Shown: positions 10,513 through 22,530, counted from the first letter of the stretch. The stretch: 64,000 nucleotides of DNA from Kitagawia praeruptora (GCA_037693485.1 CM075346.1:63483001-63547000); one strand, 5' to 3'. Notes: generated by a model from the sequence alone, not told the origin. Numbers and translations are program-made.

Positions 10513-11663
10513 GTTTCAGAAAGTCTGAGAGAAAGGAGGCTAAATCTGGGAAGAAAGACAAGTATGAGATTCAATGCTACAAGTGCAAGGAGATGGGTCA
10601 TTATGCTCCTGAGTGCAAGAAGGGTAAAACTCGAAAAGCACTCATCACAAAAGGTAGAGATTGGGCAGACACTTCAGACTCAGATGAGGATGTCAACTAT
10701 ACTCTCATGGCTTCTATTGAGAATGTTTCTGAAGACTCTGAAAACAAGGTACCTCTAACTACCTATGCTTATAATACTGATAATATAACTGAATTGAGAA
10801 TCTATCTTAAGGCTTTGCATATCAGTTATAGGGATCATACTTTAGAGAATGAGAGAATCAAAACTGAGAATTCTGAACTTAAAGAGAGAAATAAAATTGT
10901 TGAAGAGAAACTTGAAAACATGCAACAAGTTCAAAAAGAAAGAGATGATGCTGTTTATCTAGAACAGGATTTTCTAGGAAAATATAAGAAACTAGAATTT
11001 GAAATGGAGAAGGCAAATCACATATTTAAAACTTGGACTCATTCTGGAAAAGACACTCAAGAGGTTTTTCAGTCAGACATAGTTGGTTTAGGCTACTGTG
11101 TGGAAGATGAACTTAGGTTTCAAAATAAGGTCAAAGTTAGAACACATATTCCATCTACTAAGTTTGTTCATGGAATAAATGAACCTAAGTCTGAAGCTGA
11201 AAAAGGAGCTGTTAAGAAAGAACCAGTAAAAACTAGTGTTAAACAGGTTAATATTGGTTCAATGATAGATAAACAACTCAAGCATAAGCTTAAGGTGTTA
11301 AAATCTTTTAAGAAACAGAAAGTGTCTAGGAAGAATAGAAATGGTAAAGTAGGCATTACTCAAGGTAATTATCCAATGCTTGCTACTTTTGCTCCAAGAA
11401 AGACATGTCATAACTGTGGTAGCACTAACCATCTTGCTAGTTTCTGCAGGAAGAATAAAAACATTAATTCTTTACCTTCCAAGTCTGAAGTAAAGAAAGA
11501 TTATGTTAGAACTAGACCACAGACCTTATGCAAACATTGTGGTAGTACTTGGCATTCTATTTATACTTGCAGGGATTATCATGCTATTTATCATAATCAC
11601 TATGAACTTAAGCCCAATTTGAAATGGGTTAGGGTTAATTCTGCTCTGAAAATGTTAGCTTAA
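10182..11663 (+). other. In-frame chimeric ORF: Ty3 reverse transcriptase fused to Sirevirus gag
   Basis: One 493-residue open frame crosses the T1/Sire-A junction. Residues 1 to about 110 are reverse transcriptase palm and thumb including FIDD. From about residue 112 (KSERKEAKSGKKDK) the frame is Sirevirus gag: zinc knuckle CYKCKEMGHYAPEC at about 127-140, a charged coiled-coil-like region, then knuckles CHNCGSTNHLASFC and CKHCGSTWHSIYTC. The join near 10513 falls at a short shared TTTC-like stretch and keeps frame on both sides. It probably arose by illegitimate recombination and the frame is likely chance. Expression is unknown. Confidence 0.8.
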
Positions 11664-11760
11664 ATTCTGATAATGTGAATTCCGCTTCTAAAGCTAACAA
11701 AGTTAAGAAAGCCAAATGATCCAAGCAAGTCTGGATCCTTAAATCTGACCTTCAGTGAAT
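10513..11760 (+). pseudogene. gag: Sire-A gag, C-terminal half
   Basis: It corresponds to residues from about 331 onward of the 745-residue Sire-B gag. It has three CX2CX4HX4C knuckles as in Sire-B, separated by a Lys/Glu-rich segment with heptad-like spacing. A small deletion near 11640 relative to Sire-B shifts the frame and produces the TAA at 11661-11663. Remaining gag sequence can be followed to about 11755. The N-terminal UBN2-type capsid domain is lost, so no particle-forming protein could be made from it. Confidence 0.85.
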
Positions 11761-11768
11761 GTTTGTGA

Positions 11769-14700
11769 TTGCAGGGCATCAGGGAGAGTACCCTAGTCGT
11801 GGACAGTGGATGTTCAGGACACATGATTGGAAATAAATCCCTGCTATCAGAGTATGTGGAGAATGCTGGCCCAAAAGTTTCCTACGGAGATGGCAACATA
11901 GGACGTACTCTGGGATATGGCAATATCAATCTTGGAAGTGTCATCATCACAAATGTAGCTCTGGTTCCAGGACTCAAGCATGATCTGCTATCTGTGAGTC
12001 AAATATGTGACAAAGGATATCATGTAGATTTTCAGCCTGAATACTGTGAAATCATCAGCAAATCTACATGGAAAGTTGTTCTAGTTGGACACAGGCGTAA
12101 TAATATCTATGAAATAAGTTTGTCAACAAACTCTGAAGGAAAAGCTATGTGCCTGTCTACAAGAATGTCTAGCGAAGAGAGTTGGAAGTGGCATAAGAAA
12201 CTCTCTCATCTGAATCTGAACAACATTAATGAGTTGATAAGAAAGGATCTTATAAGAGGACTTCCAAAGTCTTTATTAAATGTTGATGGCCTGTGTGATT
12301 CCTGTCAGAAGGCCAAACAAAGGAAGTCATCTTTCAAGAGCAAGTCTGAATCTTCAATTGTTGATCCTTATCATCTTCTACATGTTGATCTCTTTGGACC
12401 AGTGAATGTCTTGTCAATTGGAAGAAAGAAATATGCTCTAGTCATTGTTGATGAACACACCAGATACACTTGGGTGTATTTTCTAGCAAAGAAGGATGAA
12501 ACTGCATTAACTCTGATGGAGCATGTGAAGCTGCTGGACAAAGGATCAAAACACAAAGTCAAGATAATCAGGAGTTATAATGGAACTGAATTCAGGAATG
12601 CAATAATGGAAGAATTCTACAAGAACAGAGGAGTGAAGCAAGAGTTTTATGCACCTGGTACACCACAGCAAAATGGTGTAGTTTAAAGAAAGAACAGAAC
12701 CTTGATAGAAGCTACCAGAACTATGCTTAATGAAGTAAAATTTCCAACCTATTTCTGGGCAGAAGCAGTTCAAACTACCTGTTTTACTCAGAATGCCACT
12801 CTGATCAACAAGCATGGAAAAACACCATATGAGATGGTGAGGGAAAAGAAGCCAAACCTAAAATATTTTCATATTTTTGGGTGCAAATTTGTGTTGAAAA
12901 CTCATCCTGAACAGTTGACCAAATTTGAGTTAAACGCTGATGAAGGAATTTTTGTTGGCTATCTGCTGTCAACTAAGGCATTCAGAGTTTATAATCTGAG
13001 AACCAAGGTGATCATGGAGTCAATTCATGTGTCATTTTATGACAAGAAAATAACTGGACTTGAAGATGTAGATGAATATGATCAACTGCACTTTGAAAAT
13101 GAAGACTTAATCTCTGATGAAGTAAACTCAGATGAATCTGATCTGACAAAATCTGTTGAAGCAAACTCTGAACCTCTACTGGTAAACACTGAAGAAACTT
13201 CTCAGCCACAAACAAGGGGAGAACCAGTTGAGGGGGAGCATGAAGAATCACTTCAAAGTGATGACTCAGATACTGAAACTGAGTCAGCTGAAAAATCTGG
13301 ATCAAACTCTGATGACTCAAACTCTGAAAGTCCAAAATCTGACAGTTCAAACTCTGAGAAGTCAAATTCAGGGGGAGCCTCAGAGAATAAAGAAAGGCAA
13401 CAAGAAAATCAGGAGAGCATGGATCAAGGGGGAGGATTAATTTTGATAGAAGTCATTTACCTTCAGCTAGGAAATGGACAAAATATCATACACCTGATTT
13501 AATTATTGGTGATCTAGATGCAAAAGTAAGGACAAGGAGTGCTACAACAAATGAATGCCTGTTTCATGCATTCTTGTCACAATCTGAACCAAAGAAGGTA
13601 CAAGAAGCTCTTTAAGATGTTGACTGGATAACAACAATGCAGGAGGAGTTGAATGAATTTGAAAGGAATGAGGTTTGGACCCTTGTACCAAGACCAAAGA
13701 ATAGATCTGTTGTTGGTACTAAATGGGTTTTTAGAAATAAAACTGAGAGTGAGGGAATTGTTACAAGGAACAAGGCAAGACTTGTGGCAAAAGGCTATTC
13801 ATAGTAGGAAGGAATAGACTATGATAAAACTTTTGCTCCAGTTGCAAGATTGGAGGCAATAAGAATTTTTCTAGCATATGCCTCTCACAAGAAATTCAAG
13901 GTATTTCAGATGGATGTGAAAAATGCTTTTCTAAATGGGAAACTTGAAGAAGAAGTGTTTGTTGAACAGCCACCAGGATTTGTGGACCCCAAATATCCAG
14001 ATTATGTCTACAGGCTAGATAAGGCACTCTATGGACTTAAGCAAGCACCAAGAGCATGGTATGAAACTCTGGCTCAATTTCTTCTAGAAAGTGGGTTCAA
14101 CAGAGGTACAATTGATAAAACCCTGTTCTACTTTAAATCTGGGAGTGACTTGCTTTTAGTTCAAATGTATGTTGATGACATAATTTTTGGGTCTACTAAT
14201 GATAAACTCTGTACAAAGTTTGCCAAACTCATGCAGTCCAGGTATCAAATGAGTATGATGGGAGAGCTTAGTTATTTTCTAGGCCTACAGGTGAAGCAAA
14301 CAGATGATGGGATTTTCATAAATCAAGCAAAATATACCAGAAATCTTCTCAAGAAATTTGGTATGCTTGACTGCTCATCTGCATCAACTCCAATGGCAAC
14401 AGCAACAAAGTTGGACAAAGACACAGGAGCTTCAGTAGATATGACAAGCTACAGAGGCATGATAGGGTCTCTTCTGTATCTGACAGCAAGTAGACCTGAT
14501 ATCAAGTATGCAACCTGTCTCTGTGCAAGGTTTCAGGCAGACCCTAGAGAACCACACCTAACAGTTGTGAAGAGAATTTTCAAGTATCTCAAGGGCACCA
14601 TTAACTTAGGTCTGTGGTATCCTAGAGAATCAGATTTCAAGCTACTTGGTTACTTTGATGCAGACTTTGTAGGCTGTAAGATAGACAGAAAAAACACCAG

Positions 14701-15111
14701 TGGAAGTTGTCAATTTCTGGGTGATAGACTTGTTTCTTGGTACAGCAAGAAATAGAAATCAATTTCTACATCTACAGCTGAAGCAGAGTATATTGCTGCT
14801 GGTAGCTGTTGTGCACATATTCTGTGGATGAAGAATCAATTGCTGGATTATGGATTGAGGTACAGTAAGATTCCTATTTACTGTGATAATCAAAGTGCTA
14901 TTGCTATGACAGGTAATCCAGTATAGCATTCAATGACCAAGCACATCAGCATAAGGTACCACTTTATCAGAGAACATGTAGAGGAAGGAAACATTGAGCT
15001 TCATTTTGTGTCTACAGAACAACAGCTTGCAGATATCTTCACCAAGCCATTGAGTGAAGCTACATTTACAAGACTGGTAAATGAACTAGGAATGATCTCT
15101 GGTTTCGACTA
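11769..15111 (+). pseudogene. pol: Sire-A pol (PR-INT-RT-RH), multiply disrupted
   Basis: In order: protease with VDSGCSGHM near 11800; GAG_pre-integrase zinc finger (HKKLSHL, then LCDSCQKAKQRK); integrase with HVDLFGP, then RSYNGTEF, where the second catalytic Asp is Tyr; reverse transcriptase with MDVKNAFLNG and YVDDIIFGS; RNase H with DADF, TAEAEYIAA and YCDN. Breaks: TAA at 12684-12686 at the codon of the integrase catalytic Glu; a frameshift near 13437; TAA near 13612; paired TAG TAG at 13801-13806; TAG at 14753-14755; TAG near 14923. The frame opens at a TTG just after GATTGCAGGG with no upstream ATG, as in Sire-B. The linker at about 13080-13430 is Ser/Asp/Glu-rich. The element cannot encode an active polyprotein. 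Confidence 0.92.
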
Positions 15112-16666
15112 GATATTATGGTTAGACTCAAAATTACTTATGTAATATGTTGCTCATGTTTCTATGATTATATTAACTGCTATGTGATCTCTGTTGTTAA
15201 ACTCTGTTGTGCAAACTCTGTTCGTATACTGTTAAACTCTGTTAGCATGCTTTGTAGGTCATACACTGTTGACATGTTGGATAAACTCTGATAAACTCTG
15301 ATAATGATATTGTCTGATATGAACACCGATGAAGAAATATGTATGAAGCATGATTCTCAGTAATTAATCATGAATCTTTCTAAGTTATTTGTGATCTAAT
15401 CTTAGACTGTGCAGAAAATTAACACAGCATGATACTGTTTCATATTTATAGCATCTCTTAGTTTATTTATCCTAAAATCTGAGTCTGTAAATACTGTGTG
15501 CATTGCTTCTCATGAATAACTTCTGATGTTGATGACTTCTAAACTCTGTTAGTTAAACTCTGTTAAGTTAGATGCTGTAATTAGTAAACCCCTAAAGAAA
15601 TTGTATATAGGATGCTAGAATTTCTTTCTGATTATGTTGTGTCTAGGACGACCCAGGAACTTGCTGGTAAAAAGTAAGGGCTAAAATTCTCTAATTTTTG
15701 GTGACTAATCAGAGACTAGGAAGAACCAGGAACTTATCAAAAGATAAGGGCTAAAATTCTCTAATTTTTGGTGACTAGTCAAAGACTAGGAAGACCCAGG
15801 AACTTATCAAAAGATAAGGGCTAAAATTATAGGATTTTTGGTGACTGGTCAAAGATTAGGAAGACCCAGGAACTTATCAAAATGATAAGGGCTAAAATTA
15901 TAGGATTTTTGGTGACTAGTTACAACCTCTGATTAAGAAAAAAAAGGGAAAAAAATAGTTAGAAAGGGGGTATAAGTTATTTCAGAGTTACTGTATATCA
16001 TCTACTACAGAGTTTAGCATTCATCATACATTCAGTGTTTACTATGAGAGTTTGTGCATCCAGTGTTTACTGATTTATTTTATGGATTTAATGAAATATT
16101 AGATGCTCTAAAAAATGAATTAGTAAACTCTGCTATACCCACACATATATTCACACCTGTGCAGTTTTTGAAAGGGTTACAGTAATAAAGTTGGAGAATT
16201 GACAAACACTGATGAATTTTTTGTCTGGTACTCTAAGGTAATATTTTATTTCAGACAATTTCTATAATTGGGGTAAAAAGTGTTTACTGCCAACTGTTGA
16301 TCAGTACTAGAGTGTTAAAGTGTATTGATAATAGGAGAGAGAGTAGCAGTAATTATTGCTATAATTACTGAGTATGCATAGCTGTTCCATTAGATATGTG
16401 CCGCGTGTCCCACTCACACATTTCTCTAGGATCGTGTCCCACTCACACACGGTCACTGGTTGCATGTATTAATGTTAAAACGATTGGTTTTAATTTTTTA
16501 ATTACATATCTAATCATTTCACTTAAACGGTTCATATTCACTCACCCACTCACAGTTACTTTGCATACACAATTACTCTCAGTTATTCTGTTCTCTCTTG
16601 CGCATTTTCACAAACACCTTACATACACATATTTTTCTCTAATATTTTCTTCTCACATCGATTCTA
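15112..16666 (+). other. Sire-A spacer between pol and envelope-like ORF
   Basis: No ORF is supported. AAACTCTG words are dense at about 15195-15310 and 15540-15570. A roughly 70-bp tandem array lies at 15643-15925. Two copies of a CCCACTCACAC-like word flank about 16405-16450. In Sireviruses the region before the third ORF may hold signals for its expression, but none is demonstrated here. Confidence 0.6.
15643..15925 (+). repeat. Tandem repeat of about 70 bp, four copies
   Basis: The word CCAGGAACTT occurs at 15653, 15726, 15796 and 15866 (spacings 73, 70, 70). Each unit also has AAGGGCTAAAATT and TTTTTGGTGACT. The repeat was not seen in the corresponding Sire-B spacer. Confidence 0.92.
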
Positions 16667-19600
16667 ATGGCCACCAAAGCTTTTACTGCTCAAGGGTTCT
16701 TGTTCGTTTCTAATAATTATGCAGCCCCATTGAACAATGAAAACGTTCCAAAGGCGTTTCATTTGATTCAAAATTTCTTGAGAGATTTAGAGATAGGTCA
16801 AGCTCTAGTCGAACCACCAACGCTTTTTGCCACGCAGATTGCTACTTTCTGGGGGAACTCTACTTATGACGATGGAGGAGAGAATGGGACTCCTTCAATC
16901 ATATTCACACATGAAGAAACAGAGTATGTGATTACTCCAACTACAGTCAGAGAAATCATGGGTTTCGATACACACTCCTCATACAGTGTTGTTGGTGAGA
17001 AACATCTACGAGAGATGTTGCAGCAAATTGGGTACTCCGGCTCTTTAGCAAAGCTTGGATCAGTGAAGAGGCCACAGTTGAGGAAGGAGTGGAGTTTCTT
17101 CTTTGATTGTATAACAAGGGCTTTTGGAAAGAAAGTCACAAACTGGGATGCCATTCCTACTGACAGTCTACAAATTGGGTATTCTCTTCTCTATGGAAGT
17201 AATTTCGATTTTGGTAGACTTGTTTTAATGAACGTAGATGATAGATTGTCAGAGTCTACTACTGTCTACTTTGCTAGATTTTGTCAATCATTGTTTACTG
17301 CTTGTGTGCCTGGTATTGCAATTGCTGAGGATGATGTTATTCAGCCTTTTAAAGTCAATAAGAGAATATACTCTGATTTGACAAACAAGGATGCAACCAA
17401 GGGGGAATTACCTGCTTTGTTTTTACCCCTTGCCCTTCAAAACTTTCTCAATCAACCTCAAGAAACACAACAGCATGAGCCTGAGCCTTCACTTTCACCA
17501 CCTGCAAACACTGATCAACCTCAACCTACTCAACCTGAAATTAATGAACCAAACACTGAACCTCCACAACACACAAACACTGAAACACCAGCAACCACTC
17601 AACCTCAACCTGAACAACAAACACCTCTTCCACAGGCTAAACCAAGGAAAAGAGGTAGAACCAAGCATATTGCTGTAAAAACGGTTCAAAGAGCTCTAAA
17701 GGAAAGAGCAAACAGGCCTTCATCTCCATCTGTTGTAGAAGATTCTTTTGAAGAAGAAGAGGTAGCTGAGGTGCTTACATACAAGAGGAGAAGATTGATA
17801 ATTGTTGAATCTGATAAAGAGGTTAATGTTGAAGCTCCAGAGGTGATTTCTCAGGAAATACCTACTGTTGAGGTACATACTGCAGAAGAAGTTATCCATA
17901 CAACTGACAATGTACAAATGGCTGAGGGAAATAGAGATGGTGTTGCTTCTATGGATGATTTTGTTGAAACATTTATACCATTCTCTGATCATGTTAATGT
18001 TCCTATCTCACCTATCATTGCTAATTCTGGAGAAACTGGTGCAGCTGATCAGCCTACTGTAGTACTTGATGAAACAGTAGCCACTCATACTGAGTTATTC
18101 TCTGATGCTCACCAAACTACTGAACAAGGTGAAGAAGTTGATTAAGGTGACATTGCAAAGTCTGTTGATGAACCTGCAGAGAATGTTGTTGATGAGACTG
18201 CAGAGAATGTTGTATAGACTGTTGTTGAAACTATTGAAGCTGCAGTGCATATTGATGAGACTGATCCAGTTGTAGATGCAAATGCTGAAGTTGAAGATGA
18301 AGGAAGTGAAGAATCTAACTCTTCTCAGAGTATACCAGTGCAAACTGATGCAAAGCACACACCTTTTACTCAACCTTCACATTCACATGACATTGAAGCA
18401 GAGTATTTTGCTACATTCTCTGAGAATTGGTATAAGGAGGATTGTATTTTTCCAAGAAAAAGAACAGCTAAATTTGTTCATAAAACTGCTAAAGAGATTT
18501 CAAATCCAAATATTCTTTCATGTCTGAAAGCAACTGTTGTTCAAGTCAAAACTCTGAATGAAAGGTTTGATGATTCTCAGAAGGCAATCACTGATCTGAG
18601 AACTGAAATTGTGACAAGAGACATGAATATGGAGAGAGATACTAAACTGAAGATCCAGACTTTCTCTAAAGCTCAAGAAACTCTATTTCAAAGGCTAGGT
18701 CAAGTTGAACAGAATCAGACTGTCTTGTCTGGAAAAGTTGATTCTATTGCTACCTCCTTGGAGCTGATTACATCAATCTTAATTCCTGATGATGTCAAAA
18801 AGGGGGAGAAAGTTGCTAAGTCAAAATGCAGGCAATCTCAAACTCTGACTAAGAAGGATGATGTTGGAGATGGAGGGGCAAATGAACAAAAGAGTTTGCA
18901 ATCAAAAGCTGATATGAGTCTAAAATTTGGCAAATCTTCTAAGTCAAAGTCTGATGGTATAAATACTGATGCGTAGGGTACTTCAAAGACCCAGAGTTTG
19001 CTATTCACTGACAATCCACAGACTGATGAAGAATTGCTAGATTGTTCCTTGAAGAAAATGAAGAAGGAGTTACTATTGCAAACATTCAAGCTGAAGAGAA
19101 GAATCTACAAGAAGAACATCAGAAAGCTCTGAAGTCTGGAAAGTTCAAGAAAAATGTGAAAGCTCCTAGGCCTATTCATAAAGGCGTTATGATCAAAGAA
19201 AATGTTGGTGCTGATCAGAGGATACAGATATCTAGAAAACCAACAGAAGCAGAGACTAAACAGAAGCTAAAGGGTAAAGTTGGTGAGGAAGAGAAAGTTT
19301 CAAAGAAGGTAAATACAACCTCTGTTGCTACACAAGTTGTACAGAAACCTTTGTCTACTCAAATGCAAACAATTTTTGGGAAACCAACAATTCATGAACA
19401 AACTCTGGAGATTGGAGAGGTTGGAGGTAATTTTCTACAAAAGCAAGGTCGAGATTAATCTGGTTTGGGTTCTCATAGAGAAAATAGAATGAATACCAGT
19501 CCTCAAGATCCTTCATCACTGGATGTTCCAGGTCAAGGTGTTACTCAGGAGAGTTTAGACAGACTGGAATCAGTACAGTTAATTCATCAAAAGAGCTTAA

Positions 19601-20124
19601 AGAAAGATTTTCTACTCTACTTCATGGCTGATGGGACTGTATATAAAATTGGTGAGTATGATCTTGATTTGAAGCTTTGGGAAGAATTGGAATATGTTCT
19701 GTATATTTTCAAAGTGAAGAATCAAAGGACTCAACAAGCTGCAAATGTGTTAAGAAAGAAGATGCTGCATAACTTGGTAGTTAGAGGTATAAAATATAAA
19801 GGTCAGTATGTCCGAAAGTACAGAGATTATCAAGGAAAGATTGTCGAGATGAAGAAGAATAGTGCTAAGCTGAAGACAGATTTGGGTATAACAATTCTTG
19901 ATTTTAATTCTGATTCAGAGAAAGCACAATTCATCATACAGGGTAATGAAATGAGAAGAAACAAAATCTATTCTCTGAGATCTGCTATCTACCAAACTGG
20001 TGAAGATGATCCTAAGATGAAAGAGATCAAGGAGGTTATGCAGAAGGAACTTGAAAATGCAGAAAGAAGATTGCTTATAGACTATCTCAGGTCAACACCA
20101 GATGTTGAAAAAATTAAGGAATAA
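16667..20124 (+). pseudogene. Sire-A envelope-like third ORF, disrupted
   Basis: ATG at 16667 starts MATKAFTAQGFLFVSNNYAA, close to the Sire-B protein. The N-terminal third is a conserved globular-looking region (WDAIPTDSLQIGYSLLYG and TVYFARFCQSLF are good markers). A Pro/Gln/Thr-rich low-complexity stretch follows (about 17440-17640), then acidic repeats. A coiled-coil-like segment lies at about 18520-18780 with a hydrophobic SLELITSILI at its end, and a basic C-terminal part follows. Breaks: TAA 18143-18145, TAG 18215-18217, TAG 18974-18976, a frameshift near 19030, stop 19456-19458. The envelope label is a family convention for ORFs in this position. No clear signal peptide or transmembrane helix is visible. 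Confidence 0.8.
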
Positions 20125-20262
20125 AGCTCTGTAAGAATTTTCTTGTTTTCTGTAGATTTTGTTAAGTAGAAGTTTAAACTCTGTTTATATATTAAACACT
20201 GTATTTGTATTATTGTTTTGACATCATCAAATATTATAAACTTGTGCATTTTTGCTAATGAA
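20125..20262 (+). other. Sire-A 3' untranslated stretch
   Basis: Short AT-rich stretch between the third ORF and the polypurine tract, with AAACTCTG and AAACACTG words. Confidence 0.6.
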
Positions 20263-20277
20263 CAAGTTGGGGGAGAT
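20263..20277 (+). promoter_or_regulatory. Polypurine tract of Sire-A
   Basis: AGTTGGGGGAGAT lies directly before the 3' LTR start at 20278. Nearly the same tract precedes the Sire-B and Sire-C 3' LTRs. In LTR retrotransposons it primes plus-strand DNA synthesis. Confidence 0.88.
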
Positions 20278-20791
20278 TGTTAGATATAATTGATGTGAAT
20301 AATAATCAGTGTTTAAGTGTTACGGTGAAATATCAGAGTTTAGCTGGAAGCAGTCAGAGTTTAGTTAAACGCTGACAGAAGGAAGCTCGACAGAGTTTGT
20401 TAAACTCTGTCTGGAGGAAGCGTCTATTGGTCAACATAGATTGAAGATAATTATGGAAGCAATATCTTTGAAGATTGAATAGCTATCAAAGAGATTGTGT
20501 TGACTACGGAGACGTGTAGCAATCGTAATTGATATCAATTGTATAGCTAATTTATAGGAGTATCAATTATCGATTGTATATCAGCTGTATATCTTATAAA
20601 TACAATTAGGTTAACCCTAGAAGGGTATCGTGTAACGAATTATCATTCATTGTAACCTAAGCAGCTCTCTGTGATATTTTACATCACTGAGAGAGGAATT
20701 ATTAATTCCAAACAGTTTTTGATTGTTAAAACGTGTGTTCTTGTTAATCTCTCATACAAATATTGATTATAATTGTGTATTCGGCCTAACA
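20278..20791 (+). repeat. Sire-A 3' LTR (514 bp)
   Basis: It starts TGTTAGATATAATTGATGTG and ends TTCGGCCTAACA, with TG...CA termini. It resembles the 607-bp Sire-B LTR along most of its length, including the ATTCCAAACAGTTTT and ACGTGTGTTCTT region. A perfect inverted repeat of CAGAGTTT and AAACTCTG with a 3-base loop lies at 20391-20409. The partner 5' LTR is not in the window. Confidence 0.92.
20595..20604 (+). promoter_or_regulatory. TATA box in Sire-A LTR
   Basis: TATAAATACA at a position matched in both Sire-B LTRs. It is the likely core promoter of this LTR family. Confidence 0.6.
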
Positions 20792-22046
20792 GTTTGCTAG
20801 TTACTTTTTGAATCAATTAAATTCTGGAAAATGATGTGTATCTAAGGGAAAAACTCCAGCATTTATTTGGCTCTAAAGGCTTGAGGAAATGGAGTGGGTT
20901 TGGCTTGCTATTTATAGGTATAAAAAGTGGTTAATGACCAATGAATAAGAGCAACTACTAGTAAACAATTAGCAAAGGAAACTTCCTAGAAATTCTTGCT
21001 AACTTGGTCCCCAATCTACATATAATAATCAGCTACACATGTGGGAAATAACAATTATAAAATATAGGAAGCTTCTATTGATACGAAAATAGCCAATAAA
21101 TATGTAACTACGCGACAAACCCATTTTGTTTGATTTTCTTTAAAACAATTTGAAAATATATGAGACCAATGCAAAAAGTCTTCAAATATATCATAAAACT
21201 TATGGTCAAATCGACCCATAGGTTTGTATGATTTTGGATGACTTTTCGCGAACCCCAAAATAAAAACCAAAGCGATTTTAGGGGTTCCGAAAAAATGTTC
21301 TCATAAAATCATGAAACTTTTTGTAAAATTCTTTTTAAATATTCTAGCGACCTTCTCAAAGTTTCAAGTCAAAATAACATGTATATTTTATTCAAAAATA
21401 TTTTGGTAAAAAGCCTCACGCAATGTAATAAAATACATTAGCCGTTCTGTCGTAACTTGTCGACGTTTTGGCTAAAAGTTTTGACTTGAAATATATTCAA
21501 ATATAATATTACTCAAATAATAATGATCATGAAGTCCTTGAAATATTTATTTTGAATATTTTACAATTTTATCCATTTAAATTAAAACTGTTAGGGGTTC
21601 GGAAAAATTTGTTTTTGAGCTTTCGGCACGTCAATGAATAAGGCAATTTAGAAAATAATCTTTTGAAAAATATATCGAATATATTTGAGGATAAAGCACT
21701 TGAAATGAACAATGTTTTGAATAAATCTCTCGTTTTTAGTGTAAAAAATCAGTGTTCGGGAATATATCGATATTTGTGCCGACTTAACTTTGCCTTTAGA
21801 ACGTACCATCTAAAATCTAGACTAGGATATATCGTAGAACGGATATACCTTATCCAAATCAGATGATTAGGTACGAGAAAACGTTTTTGTCAAATTGACT
21901 CGTTATTTGTTAATATCACATAGAATAATCCTGGGGGAGGAATTACTATGTTAGCTAGTAACTTCCTAGACCAAATTTAATTTTCATTTTCTTACTTTGA
22001 CAAATCACCAAAACCTACAAGGAAAAGACATCCTATCATGCACTCC
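20792..22046. other. Unassigned sequence between Sire-A and Sire-C
   Basis: AT-rich, with no recognised coding sequence, LTR ends or repeats matching other parts of the window. It does not continue T1, so it gives no support for Sire-A having inserted inside T1. The wording near 21280-21620 recalls decayed LTR sequence, but no family can be named. Confidence 0.5.
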
Positions 22047-22149
22047 ATCTTTGTTAGGAATATGTTGTAGTTGATGATAACTTAACATTCAAGCAAAATT
22101 GTATAAGTCAAGTTTTGTAACTGTAAACGGATAAGACTTTATAACTCTA

Positions 22150-22435
22150 TTCGTTGACAGGTAGCTCATCAACGGATGAGGTTTTGTAGCATACTACAAT
22201 ATCTCTATTTATCAGTTGATAGTGTTTTTATTCAGAGTCATGTTGACCATCAATGGATAGGCAGAATAGGGTAGCCAATTGTAAATAAGCTATGCTATGT
22301 AATTCTGTCTAAGTGAAAGTGTATCAACGGATGAGAACAAGGCTCTATCAACGGATACAACTCAAATCTACTCTATCAACGGATACAGCTCAAACTACCA
22401 TCAACGGATAAACTGTGCACAACATCAACGGATAA
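22150..22435 (+). promoter_or_regulatory. ATCAACGGAT word cluster in Sire-C LTR U3
   Basis: Exact ATCAACGGAT occurs at about 22168, 22323, 22348, 22374, 22400 and 22424. Variants such as TTCGTTGACAG (about 22150) and ATCAATGGAT (about 22250) lie among them. Clustered family-specific motifs in U3 are described for Sireviruses generally. A role as transcription-factor sites is inference. Confidence 0.7.
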
Positions 22436-22521
22436 TCATTAACACTTTATCCTATGCTAGTTGGGAATTAGCAGTTGATAAGGACAGGTTTGACTGACAG
22501 ATCACATGGCTTGATAGTAGG

Positions 22522-22530
22522 TATAAAAAG
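22522..22530 (+). promoter_or_regulatory. TATA box in Sire-C 5' LTR
   Basis: TATAAAAAG, about 85 bases after the ATCAACGGAT cluster. It is present at the same place in the 3' LTR (59825-59833). Confidence 0.65.

Larger units (their letters stand above)
10513..20791 (+). mobile_element. Sire-A, 5'-truncated Sirevirus-type Ty1/copia element
   Basis: The order is partial gag, pol (PR-INT-RT-RH), 1.5-kb spacer, envelope-like ORF, polypurine tract and 3' LTR. This is the Sirevirus plan. The 5' LTR, primer site and first half of gag are missing, with the break at the T1 junction near 10513. Protein and LTR similarity show that it belongs to the same family as Sire-B on the minus strand. Many nonsense codons and frameshifts show long residence. 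No target duplication can be assigned because the 5' end is lost. Confidence 0.9.

Noticed and set aside
18095..18373. Antisense frames within Sire-A and Sire-B third ORFs and pol
   Set aside because: They are shadows of the coding strand, rich in residues expected from reverse reading of Ser/Asp/Glu-rich codons, and have no domain.
22150..22435. ATCAACGGAT cluster as a CRISPR-like array
   Set aside because: Spacing is irregular, units are about 10 bp and the sequence is a plant LTR. It is treated as an LTR motif cluster.
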